Source: Lactococcus carnosus
Lineage (GTDB): Bacteria; Bacillota; Bacilli; Lactobacillales; Streptococcaceae
NCBI RefSeq assembly: GCF_006770265.1
Contig: NZ_CP017194.1
Span: 1-64,000 of the forward strand
Reading direction: 5' to 3'
DNA length: 64,000 bases
Part shown: one piece after another, positions 41,643-50,896 of the stretch
Layout of the letters: every line of letters starts with the position of its first letter
Position numbering within the stretch: position 1 is the first letter of the stretch
Made by a program: the position numbers and the translations under genes
Notes under the pieces: model-generated
Seen by the model: only the letters and a program-made list of their open reading frames with translations
Database searches by the model: none
Told to the model about the DNA's origin: nothing

Positions 41643-42223
41643 GACAAGCAGAGATCATCAGAAATACTGCAGAAACACAAATTACCCTTGCGGTAAATTT
41701 AGATGCCCAAGACCCTGTTGAGATTGACACAGGAGTTGGTTTTTTTGATCACATGTTGACATTGCTGGCAAGACATGGCAGGTTCAGTCTTGTCGTTAAA
41801 GCAAACGGTGATTTACACGTTGACAGCCATCATACCGTAGAAGATGTTGGTATTGCACTTGGACAAGTGTTACGTGAGGCATTGGGTGACAAAGCAGGCA
41901 TCAATCGTTATGGGACAAGTTTTGTCCCCATGGATGAGACATTGGGGATGTCAAGTCTTGATTTATCAGGTCGGTCTTATCTTGTTTTTGATGCTGAGTT
42001 TACAAACCCTAAGTTAGGTAACTTTGATACAGAACTTGTGGAAGAATTTTTCCAAGCCTTAGCTTTTAATGTACAGATGAATCTACACTTGAAGATTTTA
42101 CATGGCAAAAATAACCATCATAAGTCAGAAAGCTTGTTTAAAGCGACTGGCCGTGCGTTACGTGAAGCTGTGACCTTGAATCCTGAAATTCATGGTGTGA
42201 ATTCGACTAAAGGAGTCTTGTAA
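41639..42223 (+). CDS. hisB: Imidazoleglycerol-phosphate dehydratase
   Basis: Dehydrates IGP to imidazole-acetol phosphate. 194 residues, the single-domain form with no N-terminal HAD phosphatase. Metal-binding signatures are [29 protein letters not shown] and [19 protein letters not shown] overlap with serB. Confidence 0.97.
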   Translation: MRQAEIIRNTAETQITLAVNLDAQDPVEIDTGVGFFDHMLTLLARHGRFSLVVKANGDLHVDSHHTVEDVGIALGQVLREALGDKAGINRYGTSFVPMDETLGMSSLDLSGRSYLVFDAEFTNPKLGNFDTELVEEFFQALAFNVQMNLHLKILHGKNNHHKSESLFKATGRALREAVTLNPEIHGVNSTKGVL

Positions 42224-42224
42224 T

Positions 42225-42851
42225 ATGACAATTGCAGTGATTGATTACGACGCGGGTAATACAGCAAATGTGTTGCGTGCACTAGAGAAGCTAGGTGTAA
42301 CAGCAGTTTTGACAGCTGATCAAAATGTGATCAAGGCTGCTGACGGCATCATCTTACCAGGTGTTGGGGCCTTTCCCACGGCAATGGCTGAACTTGAAAA
42401 ACGCGACTTGATCACAAGTCTGAAGACAGCTGTCGCAAGTGGCATACCACTTTTAGGTATTTGTTTAGGGATGCAACTGCTACTTGACGCATCAGAAGAA
42501 CATCATTTTACAGAAGGACTGGGCTTAATTCCAGGAACCTGTCGTGCTATTCCAACACGTAAAGGCTTAAAAGTACCACATATGGGTTGGAATAACTTAA
42601 GTGTTCATCGTGACACTATGTTGACAAAAGGTTTACAGGGTAACTATGTTTATTTTGTACATTCTTACTTTACAGATGTTGCCAACCCTTTTCTAGATGC
42701 AACAGCAGACTATGGCCTAGCCCTTCCAGCTATGATTTCTCATGGTCATGTCTATGGTTGCCAGTTTCATCCAGAAAAATCTGGGGATGTCGGTCTTGGT
42801 ATCCTAGAAAACTTTAAGGAGATTGTCTATGCAAATACTACCAGCAATTGA
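42225..42851 (+). CDS. hisH: Imidazole glycerol phosphate synthase, glutaminase subunit
   Basis: Class I glutamine amidotransferase giving ammonia to HisF. 208 residues; nucleophile Cys in GICLGMQLL, catalytic His and Glu in QFHPEKS, and the oxyanion region GVGAFPTAM. It overlaps hisA by 23 nt. Confidence 0.97.
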   Translation: MTIAVIDYDAGNTANVLRALEKLGVTAVLTADQNVIKAADGIILPGVGAFPTAMAELEKRDLITSLKTAVASGIPLLGICLGMQLLLDASEEHHFTEGLGLIPGTCRAIPTRKGLKVPHMGWNNLSVHRDTMLTKGLQGNYVYFVHSYFTDVANPFLDATADYGLALPAMISHGHVYGCQFHPEKSGDVGLGILENFKEIVYANTTSN

Positions 42852-43542
42852 TATCAAAAATGGTCGTGCAGTTCGTTTATATAAAGGTGATTTTGAACAA
42901 GAAACAGTTGTGAATGATAGTCCCTTGGCACAAGCAAAAATTTTTGCCAAAGCAGGTATGACCTATTTACACGTTGTTGATTTAGATGGTGCACTAGATG
43001 GTAGAGCAACCAGCGCACCGATCATTGAAGATATCGTAAAACAGACTGGTCTAAAGATTGAAGTTGGTGGTGGTATTCGCACACTAGCACAAATTGGTGA
43101 TTATCTAGCAAATGGTGTCGATCGCGTTATCATTGGGTCAATGGCAGTGACAGATCCTGACTTTGTTAGAGAGGCATTAGCACAATTTGGTGCGGATAAG
43201 ATTGTGATTGGGATCGATGCTAAAAAAGGAATGGTTGCAACTAAAGGATGGCTAGAAACATCTGATGTTGACTTCATTACTTTAGCATTGGAGATGGAGA
43301 AAATGGGCGTCCGCCTATTTGTTTACACTGACGTTGACCGTGATGGGACCTTAACTGGTCCAAATCTTAGCCATTATGAGCAGCTAAAGGAGGCCCTGAC
43401 GTCTGCATCTGTCATCGCTTCTGGTGGGATTGCTGAAGTCAGTGATTTGATAGCTCTTGCTGACATTGGTGTTACGGGTACCATTGTTGGTAAGGCTTAC
43501 TACAATGGAAATATTAGTTTAGATGAGTTAAGGGAGTACTAA
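42829..43542 (+). CDS. hisA: ProFAR isomerase
   Basis: (Beta-alpha)8 barrel that performs the Amadori rearrangement of ProFAR to PRFAR. 237 residues with [25 protein letters not shown], and [13 protein letters not shown]. The ATG at 42829 has AAGGAG 7 nt upstream; an in-frame TTG at 42823 is rejected. Confidence 0.97.
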   Translation: MQILPAIDIKNGRAVRLYKGDFEQETVVNDSPLAQAKIFAKAGMTYLHVVDLDGALDGRATSAPIIEDIVKQTGLKIEVGGGIRTLAQIGDYLANGVDRVIIGSMAVTDPDFVREALAQFGADKIVIGIDAKKGMVATKGWLETSDVDFITLALEMEKMGVRLFVYTDVDRDGTLTGPNLSHYEQLKEALTSASVIASGGIAEVSDLIALADIGVTGTIVGKAYYNGNISLDELREY

Positions 43543-43543
43543 T

Positions 43544-44302
43544 ATGCTAGCAAAAAGAATCATTCCTTGCCTGGATGTCAAAGATGGTCGTGTTGTCAAG
43601 GGTGTCAACTTTGTCAACTTAACCGATGTTGGTGATCCTGCAGAAACAGCTAAACTCTACTATGAACAAGGATGCGACGAGCTTGTTTTTCTTGATATTA
43701 CGGCGACTCATGAGGCACGTGATACGATGGTAGAGGTGGTGCGTCATGTGGCAGATCAAGTATTCATCCCATTTACAGTCGGTGGTGGTATTCGCTCTGT
43801 CGCTGACATGAGTAAGATGCTGAGGGCTGGTGCAGATAAAGTCGGCATCAATTCCAGTGCAGTCGCAAACCCTGACTTAATTCGACAAGGGGCAGAGAAA
43901 TTTGGCAACCAGTGTATTGTTGTTGCCATAGATGCTAAAAAACAAACAGATGGCAGTTTTCATGTCTATGTCAATGGTGGCCGTAAGGATACGGGTCTTG
44001 ATGCAGTCGAGTGGGCTAAGCAAGCAGTTGCTTTAGGTGCTGGTGAAATTCTTTTAACGAGTATGGATAAAGATGGGACAAAATCAGGATTTGACATTGC
44101 GCTAAGTAACGCCGTTGCCAATGCTGTAAATGTTCCTGTGATCGCCTCTGGTGGTGCAGGGACAGCCCGTGATATGGTTGACGTATTCCAACAAACATCA
44201 GTAACAGGGGCTTTAGCTGCCAGTGTTTTTCATTACGGTGAGATAGACATCAAGGACGTCAAATTAAAAATGAAAGCAAATCAAATTGAGGTACGTTTAT
44301 GA
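43544..44302 (+). CDS. hisF: Imidazole glycerol phosphate synthase, cyclase subunit
   Basis: Cyclase barrel that combines PRFAR with ammonia from HisH to give IGP and AICAR. 252 residues; [37 protein letters not shown] and ASGGAGT are typical. One-base gap after hisA; overlaps hisI by 4 nt. Confidence 0.97.
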   Translation: MLAKRIIPCLDVKDGRVVKGVNFVNLTDVGDPAETAKLYYEQGCDELVFLDITATHEARDTMVEVVRHVADQVFIPFTVGGGIRSVADMSKMLRAGADKVGINSSAVANPDLIRQGAEKFGNQCIVVAIDAKKQTDGSFHVYVNGGRKDTGLDAVEWAKQAVALGAGEILLTSMDKDGTKSGFDIALSNAVANAVNVPVIASGGAGTARDMVDVFQQTSVTGALAASVFHYGEIDIKDVKLKMKANQIEVRL

Positions 44303-44664
44303 CGAGGCATGCAAATTTTAGTCAGACTGACATTAAACTTGATTTTGAAAAAAGTCCTGATGGATTGGTGCCTGTTATCGTGACAGATATTGCAAATGGC
44401 CAAGTCTTGATGTTAGCCTATATGAATGCGCAAAGTTATCAGCTGACATTAGAGACAAAAGAAATGTGGTACTGGTCGAGATCTCGTCAAGAACTATGGC
44501 ACAAGGGTGATACGTCAGGCCATTACCAATATGTTAAAAGTATTAAGGTGGACTGTGATTTTGACACGCTTCTGATTGCTGTTGATCAAGTTGGTCCGGC
44601 TTGTCACACAGGTGCTAGAAGTTGCTTTTTTACGGATGTCGTCACGATGAGGGAGGAGTACTAA
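44299..44664 (+). CDS. hisI: Phosphoribosyl-AMP cyclohydrolase
   Basis: Opens the adenine ring of PR-AMP. 121 residues with [29 protein letters not shown], metal ligands in DCDFDTL and [10 protein letters not shown]. Separate from HisE rather than fused. HisE starts at the next base after its stop. Confidence 0.96.
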   Translation: MTRHANFSQTDIKLDFEKSPDGLVPVIVTDIANGQVLMLAYMNAQSYQLTLETKEMWYWSRSRQELWHKGDTSGHYQYVKSIKVDCDFDTLLIAVDQVGPACHTGARSCFFTDVVTMREEY

Positions 44665-44979
44665 ATGATTACAGAGCTATACAAACAAGCAATTGCCAGA
44701 AAAAAAGAGCCTAAGACAGGCTCTTATACGACTTATTTATTTGATAAAGGCTTAGACAAAATTCTAAAAAAAGTTGGTGAGGAAGCGACAGAAGTCATCA
44801 TTGCTGCTAAAAATGCAGACAAGGTTGAGATCGCCAACGAGGCAGCAGATGTCTTTTATCATATCGCTGTCATGCTAGCTGAAACTGGCGTCACACCAGC
44901 CGATATCCAAGCAGTACTTGATGCACGAACTGGTAAGCAATCTCATGTCCATGACCGATCAGAGATAAATGATTATTAG
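44665..44979 (+). CDS. hisE: Phosphoribosyl-ATP pyrophosphatase
   Basis: MazG-like alpha-helical enzyme hydrolysing PR-ATP to PR-AMP. 104 residues; SYTTYLFDKGLDKILKKVGEEATEVIIAAKN and EAADVFYHIAVML are family motifs with acidic metal ligands. Last gene of the his operon. No hisK follows; lepB lies convergent. Confidence 0.96.
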   Translation: MITELYKQAIARKKEPKTGSYTTYLFDKGLDKILKKVGEEATEVIIAAKNADKVEIANEAADVFYHIAVMLAETGVTPADIQAVLDARTGKQSHVHDRSEINDY

Positions 44980-45021
44980 ACTTGGTCAAAAGACATATTT
45001 TCGTCATACGTATATAACGAT

Positions 45022-45056
45022 AAGTTTGCCATCAATCTGATGACAAGCTTTTTTAA
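45022..45056. terminator. Bidirectional terminator between hisE and lepB
   Basis: 13-bp stem with one mismatch (AAGTTTGCCATCA/TGATGACAAGCTT) followed by TTTT. Confidence 0.8.
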
Positions 45057-45057
45057 C

Positions 45058-45654
45058 TTAATCAACAGTCCCTATTTTTTTAATTGGCCAAATACGGAGT
45101 TTCACTTCACCAACGAGGTCTTTCTTCGAAAATGCGCCAACTTGTCTAGAATCTTGTGAAACTAATCGATCATCCCCCATTAAGAAATACTGTCCTTTAG
45201 GTACAGTAACTGTGAAGTTGGTTTCCCCAGTTGCTGAAATTGTAAAAGCTGCAGCGTTTTGTGCGAGTTCTTGGAAAAAGCCATTGTAACTGAATGTCTC
45301 TTGTAGCTTATCTTTCGAAAACTTAGCCTTATAATCTTTCAGATAAGGCTCTTCAACTACTTTGCCATTGATGGTTAGTACATCTGCGTCAAATTTGATT
45401 GTATCGCCTGGCAGACCAATGACACGCTTGACGATGTTTTTTTCTTTACCACTATTACGGTCATATTCTTTAGCAACAACGATTTTTTGGCGCTTAATAG
45501 TCATCGTTTTGACGATAATAAGCCGTTCCTTGTCAGCCAAAGTTGGATCCATAGAATGTCCTTCGACAATCACGGGTTTCCATACATAAATACGCAATAA
45601 GAGAGCGATGAGGATAATAAGGACAAAGGGACCCCATTCTTTAAGTACTTTCAT
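45058..45654 (-). CDS. lepB: Signal peptidase I
   Basis: Membrane-anchored Ser/Lys protease that removes signal peptides. 198 residues; one N-terminal helix (about 9-22), EGHSMDPTL with S34, and KRVIGLPGD with K76. The box-D/E region GDDRLVSQDSRQVG is present with DDR then DSR. ATGA overlap with rnhC, the same pair order as in streptococci. Confidence 0.95.
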   Translation of the reverse strand: MKVLKEWGPFVLIILIALLLRIYVWKPVIVEGHSMDPTLADKERLIIVKTMTIKRQKIVVAKEYDRNSGKEKNIVKRVIGLPGDTIKFDADVLTINGKVVEEPYLKDYKAKFSKDKLQETFSYNGFFQELAQNAAAFTISATGETNFTVTVPKGQYFLMGDDRLVSQDSRQVGAFSKKDLVGEVKLRIWPIKKIGTVD

Positions 45655-46529
45655 TTGTTTAATTTTCTCGCTTTCTCGGTATTGGCAAAGTGAAGTTTCG
45701 CCACTTGACTAAGTGTTGACTCTCCAAACTGCTTAATGATGTTAGCTGCTGTTAGGTCAGATTTGTGACCTGCACCACTGGGTAGGGTTATACCAAGATC
45801 TTGTGATAAGTCATCTAATTCATCAAGAAATAGGCTTCTTGCGATAACAGATGAGACGGCAACAGTGTAAAACTGTCCCTCAGCTTTTTGAATTAGTGTG
45901 ACCTTTCCGTTAGTTTGATTTGCTTCTTTTTTGAGGTACTTGGCATAATTTTTTTCAGTTGTAAACGCATCTATGATGATATGATCAGGGACAACAGATA
46001 CTTGTTTTTCCAGAAGAAAAATTGCTTGGTTATGTAGGGCAACTTTGACTGAAACTGCATTATAACCTGATTCGATGACCTCATTATATTTGCTAGGTGT
46101 GAGCAAAAGTGCCTTGTGTTGTATCTTATCCTTTAAAATTGGTGCAATTTGTCTTATTTTAGTATCCGTTAATTTTTTAGAATCATCGACACCCAATTTC
46201 TTAATAAGTGGGATATCGTGATCTGATAGAAAAGTTGCGACGACAGCTAGTCCGCCGAAGTAAGACCCATTACCAACTTCATCAGTTCCGATGATATTAG
46301 TTTGTTGGATCTTAGCAGTTGGCCTACTATGATAACCAAATGGCCTAGCGTAATGCTCAGAGCGCTCACCTTGGAACATGACTTTTCCTGAGGTATAAAC
46401 TGTGATAACACAACCTTGTGGTTTAGCTAAAAATTGGATATATGGATTAGATGTAACGTATCTATCGGCTTGATAGGTCACAATGAGATGGGCAATTTCT
46501 TTTTGGGCTAACTTTAAAACGATGGTCAT
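45651..46529 (-). CDS. rnhC: Ribonuclease HIII
   Basis: Degrades RNA in RNA-DNA hybrids. An N-terminal substrate-binding domain (about 1-80) precedes the catalytic domain with IIGTDEVGNGSYFGGLAV, KKLGVDDSKKL, and ASSVIAR-like SSVIARSLF. The ATG at 46529 gives 292 residues. It lacks a Shine-Dalgarno and lies 7 nt after an extended -10, so the message is probably leaderless. An extension to 46559 would run through the promoter. Confidence 0.94.
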   Translation of the reverse strand: MTIVLKLAQKEIAHLIVTYQADRYVTSNPYIQFLAKPQGCVITVYTSGKVMFQGERSEHYARPFGYHSRPTAKIQQTNIIGTDEVGNGSYFGGLAVVATFLSDHDIPLIKKLGVDDSKKLTDTKIRQIAPILKDKIQHKALLLTPSKYNEVIESGYNAVSVKVALHNQAIFLLEKQVSVVPDHIIIDAFTTEKNYAKYLKKEANQTNGKVTLIQKAEGQFYTVAVSSVIARSLFLDELDDLSQDLGITLPSGAGHKSDLTAANIIKQFGESTLSQVAKLHFANTEKARKLNK

Positions 46530-46536
46530 AAAAACT

Positions 46537-46545
46537 ATTATAACA
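46537..46545 (-). promoter_or_regulatory. Extended -10 promoter of rnhC, leaderless
   Basis: On the minus strand TGTTATAAT (46545-46537), then AGTTTTT, then ATG. No Shine-Dalgarno. Confidence 0.7.
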
Positions 46546-46552
46546 AAAAAAC

Positions 46553-46582
46553 TTGACAAAACCTGTTAAAACATGATATTAT
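46553..46582 (+). promoter_or_regulatory. rplM promoter
   Basis: TTGACA (46553-46558), 18 nt, TATTAT (46577-46582) with an upstream TG (extended -10). It is divergent to the rnhC promoter and interleaves with it. Confidence 0.75.
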
Positions 46583-46589
46583 ATAAAGC

Positions 46590-46697
46590 GGTATTGTTTA
46601 CCCCATTTTTAGGTCCCGGAAACTTGAAAATACCGTCTAAGGATAAGGAACGATTCACAGACACCCCGTAAACTACAGTAAAAAAATTGGAGAAATC
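46590..46697 (+). ncRNA. Structured leader of rplM (L13-leader-like)
   Basis: A leader of about 108 nt has GCGGTATT pairing with AATACCGTC, and GTTTAC (about 46607) pairing with GTAAAC (about 46668). The block CCCCATTTTTAGGTCC resembles what I recall of the Firmicutes L13 leader, an autoregulatory binding site for ribosomal protein L13. The assignment rests on memory and pairing. Confidence 0.6.
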
Positions 46698-47144
46698 ATG
46701 AACAAAACTACCTATTTCGCTAAACCAGGCGAAGTTGAACGTAAATGGCACGTTGTTGATGCGACAGATATTCCTTTGGGACGTTTGTCAGCAGTTGTAG
46801 CGAGCATTCTACGCGGCAAAAATAAACCACAATACACACTTCATACAGATACTGGCGATTTCGTTATCGTTATTAATGCTGGACAAGTGAAATTAACTGG
46901 TAAAAAAGCAACTGACAAGATTTACTACAAACACTCAATGTACCCAGGTGGTTTGAAATCAATCACTGCTGGTGAATTGCGTGAAAAAAATGCAGTTCGT
47001 CTTATCGAAACTTCTGTAAAAGGTATGTTGCCACATAACACGCTTGGTCGTGCTCAAGGCATGAAACTTAAAGTATTTGTTGGCGCTGAGCATACACACC
47101 AAGCTCAAAACCCAGAAGTGCTTGACATTACAGGATTAATCTAA
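46698..47144 (+). CDS. rplM: 50S ribosomal protein L13
   Basis: 148 residues with family motifs [44 protein letters not shown] and [10 protein letters not shown]. An early-assembling 50S protein. GGAG precedes the ATG. Cotranscribed with rpsI. Confidence 0.98.
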   Translation: MNKTTYFAKPGEVERKWHVVDATDIPLGRLSAVVASILRGKNKPQYTLHTDTGDFVIVINAGQVKLTGKKATDKIYYKHSMYPGGLKSITAGELREKNAVRLIETSVKGMLPHNTLGRAQGMKLKVFVGAEHTHQAQNPEVLDITGLI

Positions 47145-47157
47145 GGAGGACTAGACA

Positions 47158-47550
47158 TTGGCACAAGTACAATACCTCGGCACTGGACGCCGTAAAAATT
47201 CAGTAGCTCGTGTACGTTTGGTACCCGGCACTGGTAAAATCACAGTAAACAACAAAGATGTTGAAGAATATATCCCACACGCTGACTTGCGTTTGGTCAT
47301 CAACCAACCATTTGGCGCAACTGAAACAGTTGGTGCTTACGACGTTCTTGTAAACGTTAATGGTGGTGGTTATGCAGGACAAGCTGGTGCGATCCGTCAT
47401 GGTATCTCACGTGCGCTTCTAAATGTAGACCCTGACTTCCGTGCGTCATTAAAACGTGCTGGTTTGCTTACACGTGATGCCCGTATGGTTGAACGTAAAA
47501 AAGCAGGTCTTAAAAAAGCCCGTAAAGCTTCACAGTTCTCAAAACGTTAA
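47158..47550 (+). CDS. rpsI: 30S ribosomal protein S9
   Basis: 130 residues with [32 protein letters not shown] and the tail ending [12 protein letters not shown], which contacts P-site tRNA. TTG start (47158) with AAGGAGG 8 nt upstream; no ATG is available. Confidence 0.98.
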   Translation: MAQVQYLGTGRRKNSVARVRLVPGTGKITVNNKDVEEYIPHADLRLVINQPFGATETVGAYDVLVNVNGGGYAGQAGAIRHGISRALLNVDPDFRASLKRAGLLTRDARMVERKKAGLKKARKASQFSKR

Positions 47551-47574
47551 TATCTTTTATAGATCAACGTTTCA

Positions 47575-47609
47575 AACACTTTATGGTTTCTACCATAGGG
47601 TGTTTTTTT
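47575..47609 (+). terminator. rplM-rpsI terminator
   Basis: Stem ACAC...ATGGT / ACCAT...GTGT with loop TTCT, then seven T. Confidence 0.9.
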
Positions 47610-47676
47610 GTTTAAAAACGGTTTAGTCATGTTCTATAAGTGTCTAACATTCAGTTGCTTTTTTAAAAAACAAATA

Positions 47677-47685
47677 TGTTATAAT
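47677..47685 (+). promoter_or_regulatory. Promoter of the ABC exporter
   Basis: Extended -10 TGTTATAAT (47677-47685), with GGGGTG as ribosome-binding site before the ATG at 47706. Confidence 0.65.
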
Positions 47686-47705
47686 AGCAAAAAAGGGGTG
47701 AACCT

Positions 47706-48584
47706 ATGCAAATTAAAGTAGAGGCTGTTAAATTTTCATATCAATCAAAGAAGGTACTATCAATCACTGAAGGTGTTTTCGAATCAGGCCAAATTTATGG
47801 CATTGTCGGTAATAATGGGGTCGGTAAGACGACTTTCTTTAAAACCTTGACAAATATTATCACAAATTATCAAGGTAATATTCAGTTTGATGGCGAAAAT
47901 ATCAAAGAAAACCCAAGCATATTGACAAAAGTAGGCATTCTTTTGGATGATATGGAATTGTATAAAAACTATACAGGACTATTTAATCTCAGATATTTTG
48001 GTGGATTACGTGGTGAATTTGATGAAGAAAAAGCACTCAAGTTGGCAGAAAAGCTTGATTTGAATACCGGTGTACTGAACAAAAATGTCGGGACTTATTC
48101 ACTTGGTATGAAGAAAAAGCTGATTTTACTCATTTCTGTGATGAATGATGCTGATATTCTGATTTTTGATGAGCCATTCCGTGGTATTGAAGCCAAATCT
48201 GTTGCCTGGTTTAGAGAGTATTTACTGGCACTCAAACAAAAAGGGTGTTTGGTACTGATTTCTAGCCATGTTCAAGAAGACATTGAAGCAATCTGTGATA
48301 AAGTTTATCTGCTGTCAGATGGTGATTTCAAGGCAACTTTTGACTTGAAAGACCAAACAGAACTGTTAACTTATACGGTGTCTGTCAGTGATGTCCATGT
48401 TTTAGAGACTTTCTTAACGAATGCTGGGGTTCAAGTAGAGATCAAAGATGACACCCTTAGATTTGATAGTACACCTGCAGCGTTTCAAGTTGCTTTTCGA
48501 CATGCTGTTGATGCGGGTGTAAATTTTGATAGTATCAAAAAAGAATCAAAATTTGCTGACTTTATCAAGAAAGGATCAAACTAA
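47706..48584 (+). CDS. ABC transporter ATP-binding protein
   Basis: 292 residues; Walker A GNNGVGKT (35-42), signature YSLGMKKKL, Walker B ILIFDEP, and H-loop SSHVQED. An extra C-terminal domain of about 80 residues follows, as in DrrA/CcmA-type exporters. It overlaps the permease gene by one base. Substrate unknown: drug, bacteriocin self-protection or lipid export are options. Confidence 0.9.
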   Translation: MQIKVEAVKFSYQSKKVLSITEGVFESGQIYGIVGNNGVGKTTFFKTLTNIITNYQGNIQFDGENIKENPSILTKVGILLDDMELYKNYTGLFNLRYFGGLRGEFDEEKALKLAEKLDLNTGVLNKNVGTYSLGMKKKLILLISVMNDADILIFDEPFRGIEAKSVAWFREYLLALKQKGCLVLISSHVQEDIEAICDKVYLLSDGDFKATFDLKDQTELLTYTVSVSDVHVLETFLTNAGVQVEIKDDTLRFDSTPAAFQVAFRHAVDAGVNFDSIKKESKFADFIKKGSN

Positions 48585-49348
48585 TGAATTCAAAAAATAT
48601 TTTTAAAATGGAATTTTATCGCAATTTTCGGGATAAGACTTGGTTGATTATTATTGGTGTGATGACGATTTTATCACTAATTGATTCGGTGTTAATTATC
48701 AGTTTGATCAACCAAACGGTCTCAAATTCGTCAGAACCTGGACGGGGACCATCTGTACTCATCGCATTAACGGTCTTTTTCACACTTGCATTAGTTGTTG
48801 GGATTTGGGCCTTTCAAATCATTTACCCCTTTCATTTACTATCGGTTGATTACAGTAACAAGGCACTGAGTTTAATGATTGCTTCAGGTGTCAATCGCAT
48901 GACCTATTATTTCATCAAACTGGTTGCGACGCTGCTTTCGACGTTATTGGCATTTTTTACGATGTTCATCATTCCTTTTATCTTAATTTTAGGCGTCTAT
49001 AGTCATCAGTTAAGCGAGTTTTTAAGTATGATTTCAGATACGTTTTCAATCGGCAATATTTTGATGCTCATACTGAACTCATTAGTTGGCTCCCTAGCGT
49101 CTATCGTGATTCTATTCTTTGTCGTGATTATGACACGAGGCAAGTTTTGGGGAATTTTTGTTTATCTTGGCATTACAATGGCAATCGGTATTGTCGTCGT
49201 TATCTTTACAAGTTCAATCGCTGTCTATTCATCGAATAGTCTGAATGCCATGCCAAATACTAGCTGGGTTGGCCTACTTCTATCCTTGATAGAGGGTCTT
49301 ATCTTTGGTTTAATCGGCTTATCATTCATCAGAAAACAAGACCTGTAA
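48584..49348 (+). CDS. ABC-2-like transporter permease
   Basis: 254 residues with about six transmembrane helices and no soluble domain, partner of the preceding ATPase. A short cytoplasmic N-terminus (KNIFKMEFYRNFRDKTW) leads into the first helix, as in ABC-2 permeases. No substrate-binding or peptide genes are adjacent. Confidence 0.85.
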   Translation: MNSKNIFKMEFYRNFRDKTWLIIIGVMTILSLIDSVLIISLINQTVSNSSEPGRGPSVLIALTVFFTLALVVGIWAFQIIYPFHLLSVDYSNKALSLMIASGVNRMTYYFIKLVATLLSTLLAFFTMFIIPFILILGVYSHQLSEFLSMISDTFSIGNILMLILNSLVGSLASIVILFFVVIMTRGKFWGIFVYLGITMAIGIVVVIFTSSIAVYSSNSLNAMPNTSWVGLLLSLIEGLIFGLIGLSFIRKQDL

Positions 49349-49385
49349 AGGTCAGGTGTCCTGGTCAGTCGTGGATATGTAACAC

Positions 49386-49422
49386 AAAAAAGCACAATTC
49401 AGCAAGAATTGTGCTTTTTATT
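49386..49422. terminator. Bidirectional terminator between ABC permease and amidase
   Basis: Perfect 10-bp stem AGCACAATTC/GAATTGTGCT, loop AGCAA, flanked by A and T runs. Confidence 0.9.
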
Positions 49423-50896
49423 ATGAACGATAATAGTCAGGCAAGATAAACTGGTCATGTGCTTCAAATTGTCGTGCTAAGCGAAGCATCAAGATCTCGG
49501 AGTTCTTCCTACCCCAGAGTTGAACGCCTTGTGGTAGGTTGGTTTTAGCTTCCAGGTAGACTGGGAGAGAAATGGCAGGCTGACCTGTTAGATTACTGAT
49601 GAAATTATAGGGGGTATAGGCGAGTGAGGTTTCAAACGCTTGCTCGATATGTGTGAGTTGTTGGCCTAAATCATAGTTACGAGTGTCTGTTAGTTTTTCT
49701 AGTAGATCGGGTGTGATTAAGGTGGCATCAATTCTAGGTGCGGTCTTTGCTGTCGTAGGTGTCAGGAAAAAATCGAACTGGCTAAACAGGGTATCATCAA
49801 AAGTGGCACAGGCTGAATCCCATGAACTTAAGGCTTGAATATAAGAGGCCGCATCAATATGCCGACCAGCTTCTAGCAAGGCATAGGTCAAGGGTTCAAC
49901 CTCCTGTTTTGTCAGGTGTCTGCCATTTGCATCTTCCCAAGGTTTAAGCATGGCGTAGGTTTCCGCAGCATTCATCTGATAGTAAGCTTGGATCAAGGGA
50001 CGGGCATCAAGCGGAAAAGGAACCTCCGTGACATGATGTCCTTGAGCTTTCAAGAAATCAATGGCTTTTTGGATTGCAGCTTTTGCTGTATCCGAAATGG
50101 TAATACCTGCAATCGGCGTGTCAAAAGAGTAAGCAATCGTTAATGGTTGATCTATTTCAGTCAGCGTGTGTAGGGCATCCTTATCTAACAAGGTCGCTTG
50201 ATAGGGATCAGCTTCTTGCATGCGCTGCATCTCTGCTAAAAAATGTGCTGTATCACGAACAGAGACAGTCAAAGCACCACTAGTCGATGCGCCTTGCCAG
50301 CCTCTGTAGCTATCTGGACCTTGAGGCATTAAGCCACGCGTTACTTTTAAGCCAATCAGACCAGAGAAAGAGGCTGGAATTCGGATGGAGCCGCCACCAT
50401 CTGAAGCCCCTGCCATGGGAAAGATACCTGAAGCAACAGCTGATGCAGCGCCACCAGAAGACCCACCAGAATAATGAGCAGGGTTCCAGACATTACGTGT
50501 ATCACCATAGAGGGCTGAGTCAGAAATATTTTTAAAGCCAAATTCAGGTGCATTGGTTTGCCCAAAAGGGGTCAAGCCAGATGTCAGTAATCCCTTGACA
50601 TAGTTATCATCAGCTTGTGCGATATTGTCTTTAAATAACTTAGCACTAGCAGTAGATGGTAGCCCAGCGTGATCTTGTCCCAACATCTTCAAGGGAAAGG
50701 GAAGCCCCGCGAAAAACCCCGTTTTAGTGGTGCTTAGATCATCCTGTGCCTTGGCTATATCATAGGCCACTAGTGCATTATATCTGGGATTAATATCAGC
50801 TATTTTTTTTTCGGTTAGCAAGAGTAAGTCGGATGCGCTGACCTTACCTTGACCTAGTTTTTCGGCCCAATACGTGGCATCCTTAATCCTTGGCAT
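49421..50896 (-). CDS. Amidase-signature family enzyme
   Basis: 491-residue Ser-Ser-Lys amidase: K70 in PFPLKMLGQ, the Gly/Ser-rich GGSSGGAASAVASG with the cis-Ser, and nucleophile Ser in SDGGGSIRIPASFSGLIGLKVT. It is related to GatA but stands alone, without gatB or gatC, so it likely hydrolyses a small or peptide amide. It overlaps the upstream lipoprotein gene by 14 nt, which suggests that imported amino-acid-like amides are its substrates. Confidence 0.88.
   Translation of the reverse strand: MPRIKDATYWAEKLGQGKVSASDLLLLTEKKIADINPRYNALVAYDIAKAQDDLSTTKTGFFAGLPFPLKMLGQDHAGLPSTASAKLFKDNIAQADDNYVKGLLTSGLTPFGQTNAPEFGFKNISDSALYGDTRNVWNPAHYSGGSSGGAASAVASGIFPMAGASDGGGSIRIPASFSGLIGLKVTRGLMPQGPDSYRGWQGASTSGALTVSVRDTAHFLAEMQRMQEADPYQATLLDKDALHTLTEIDQPLTIAYSFDTPIAGITISDTAKAAIQKAIDFLKAQGHHVTEVPFPLDARPLIQAYYQMNAAETYAMLKPWEDANGRHLTKQEVEPLTYALLEAGRHIDAASYIQALSSWDSACATFDDTLFSQFDFFLTPTTAKTAPRIDATLITPDLLEKLTDTRNYDLGQQLTHIEQAFETSLAYTPYNFISNLTGQPAISLPVYLEAKTNLPQGVQLWGRKNSEILMLRLARQFEAHDQFILPDYYRS

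Noticed and set aside
46566-46751. Minus-strand frame of 61 codons over the rplM leader
   Set aside because: Antisense to the leader and to the start of rplM; no ribosome-binding site and no family match.
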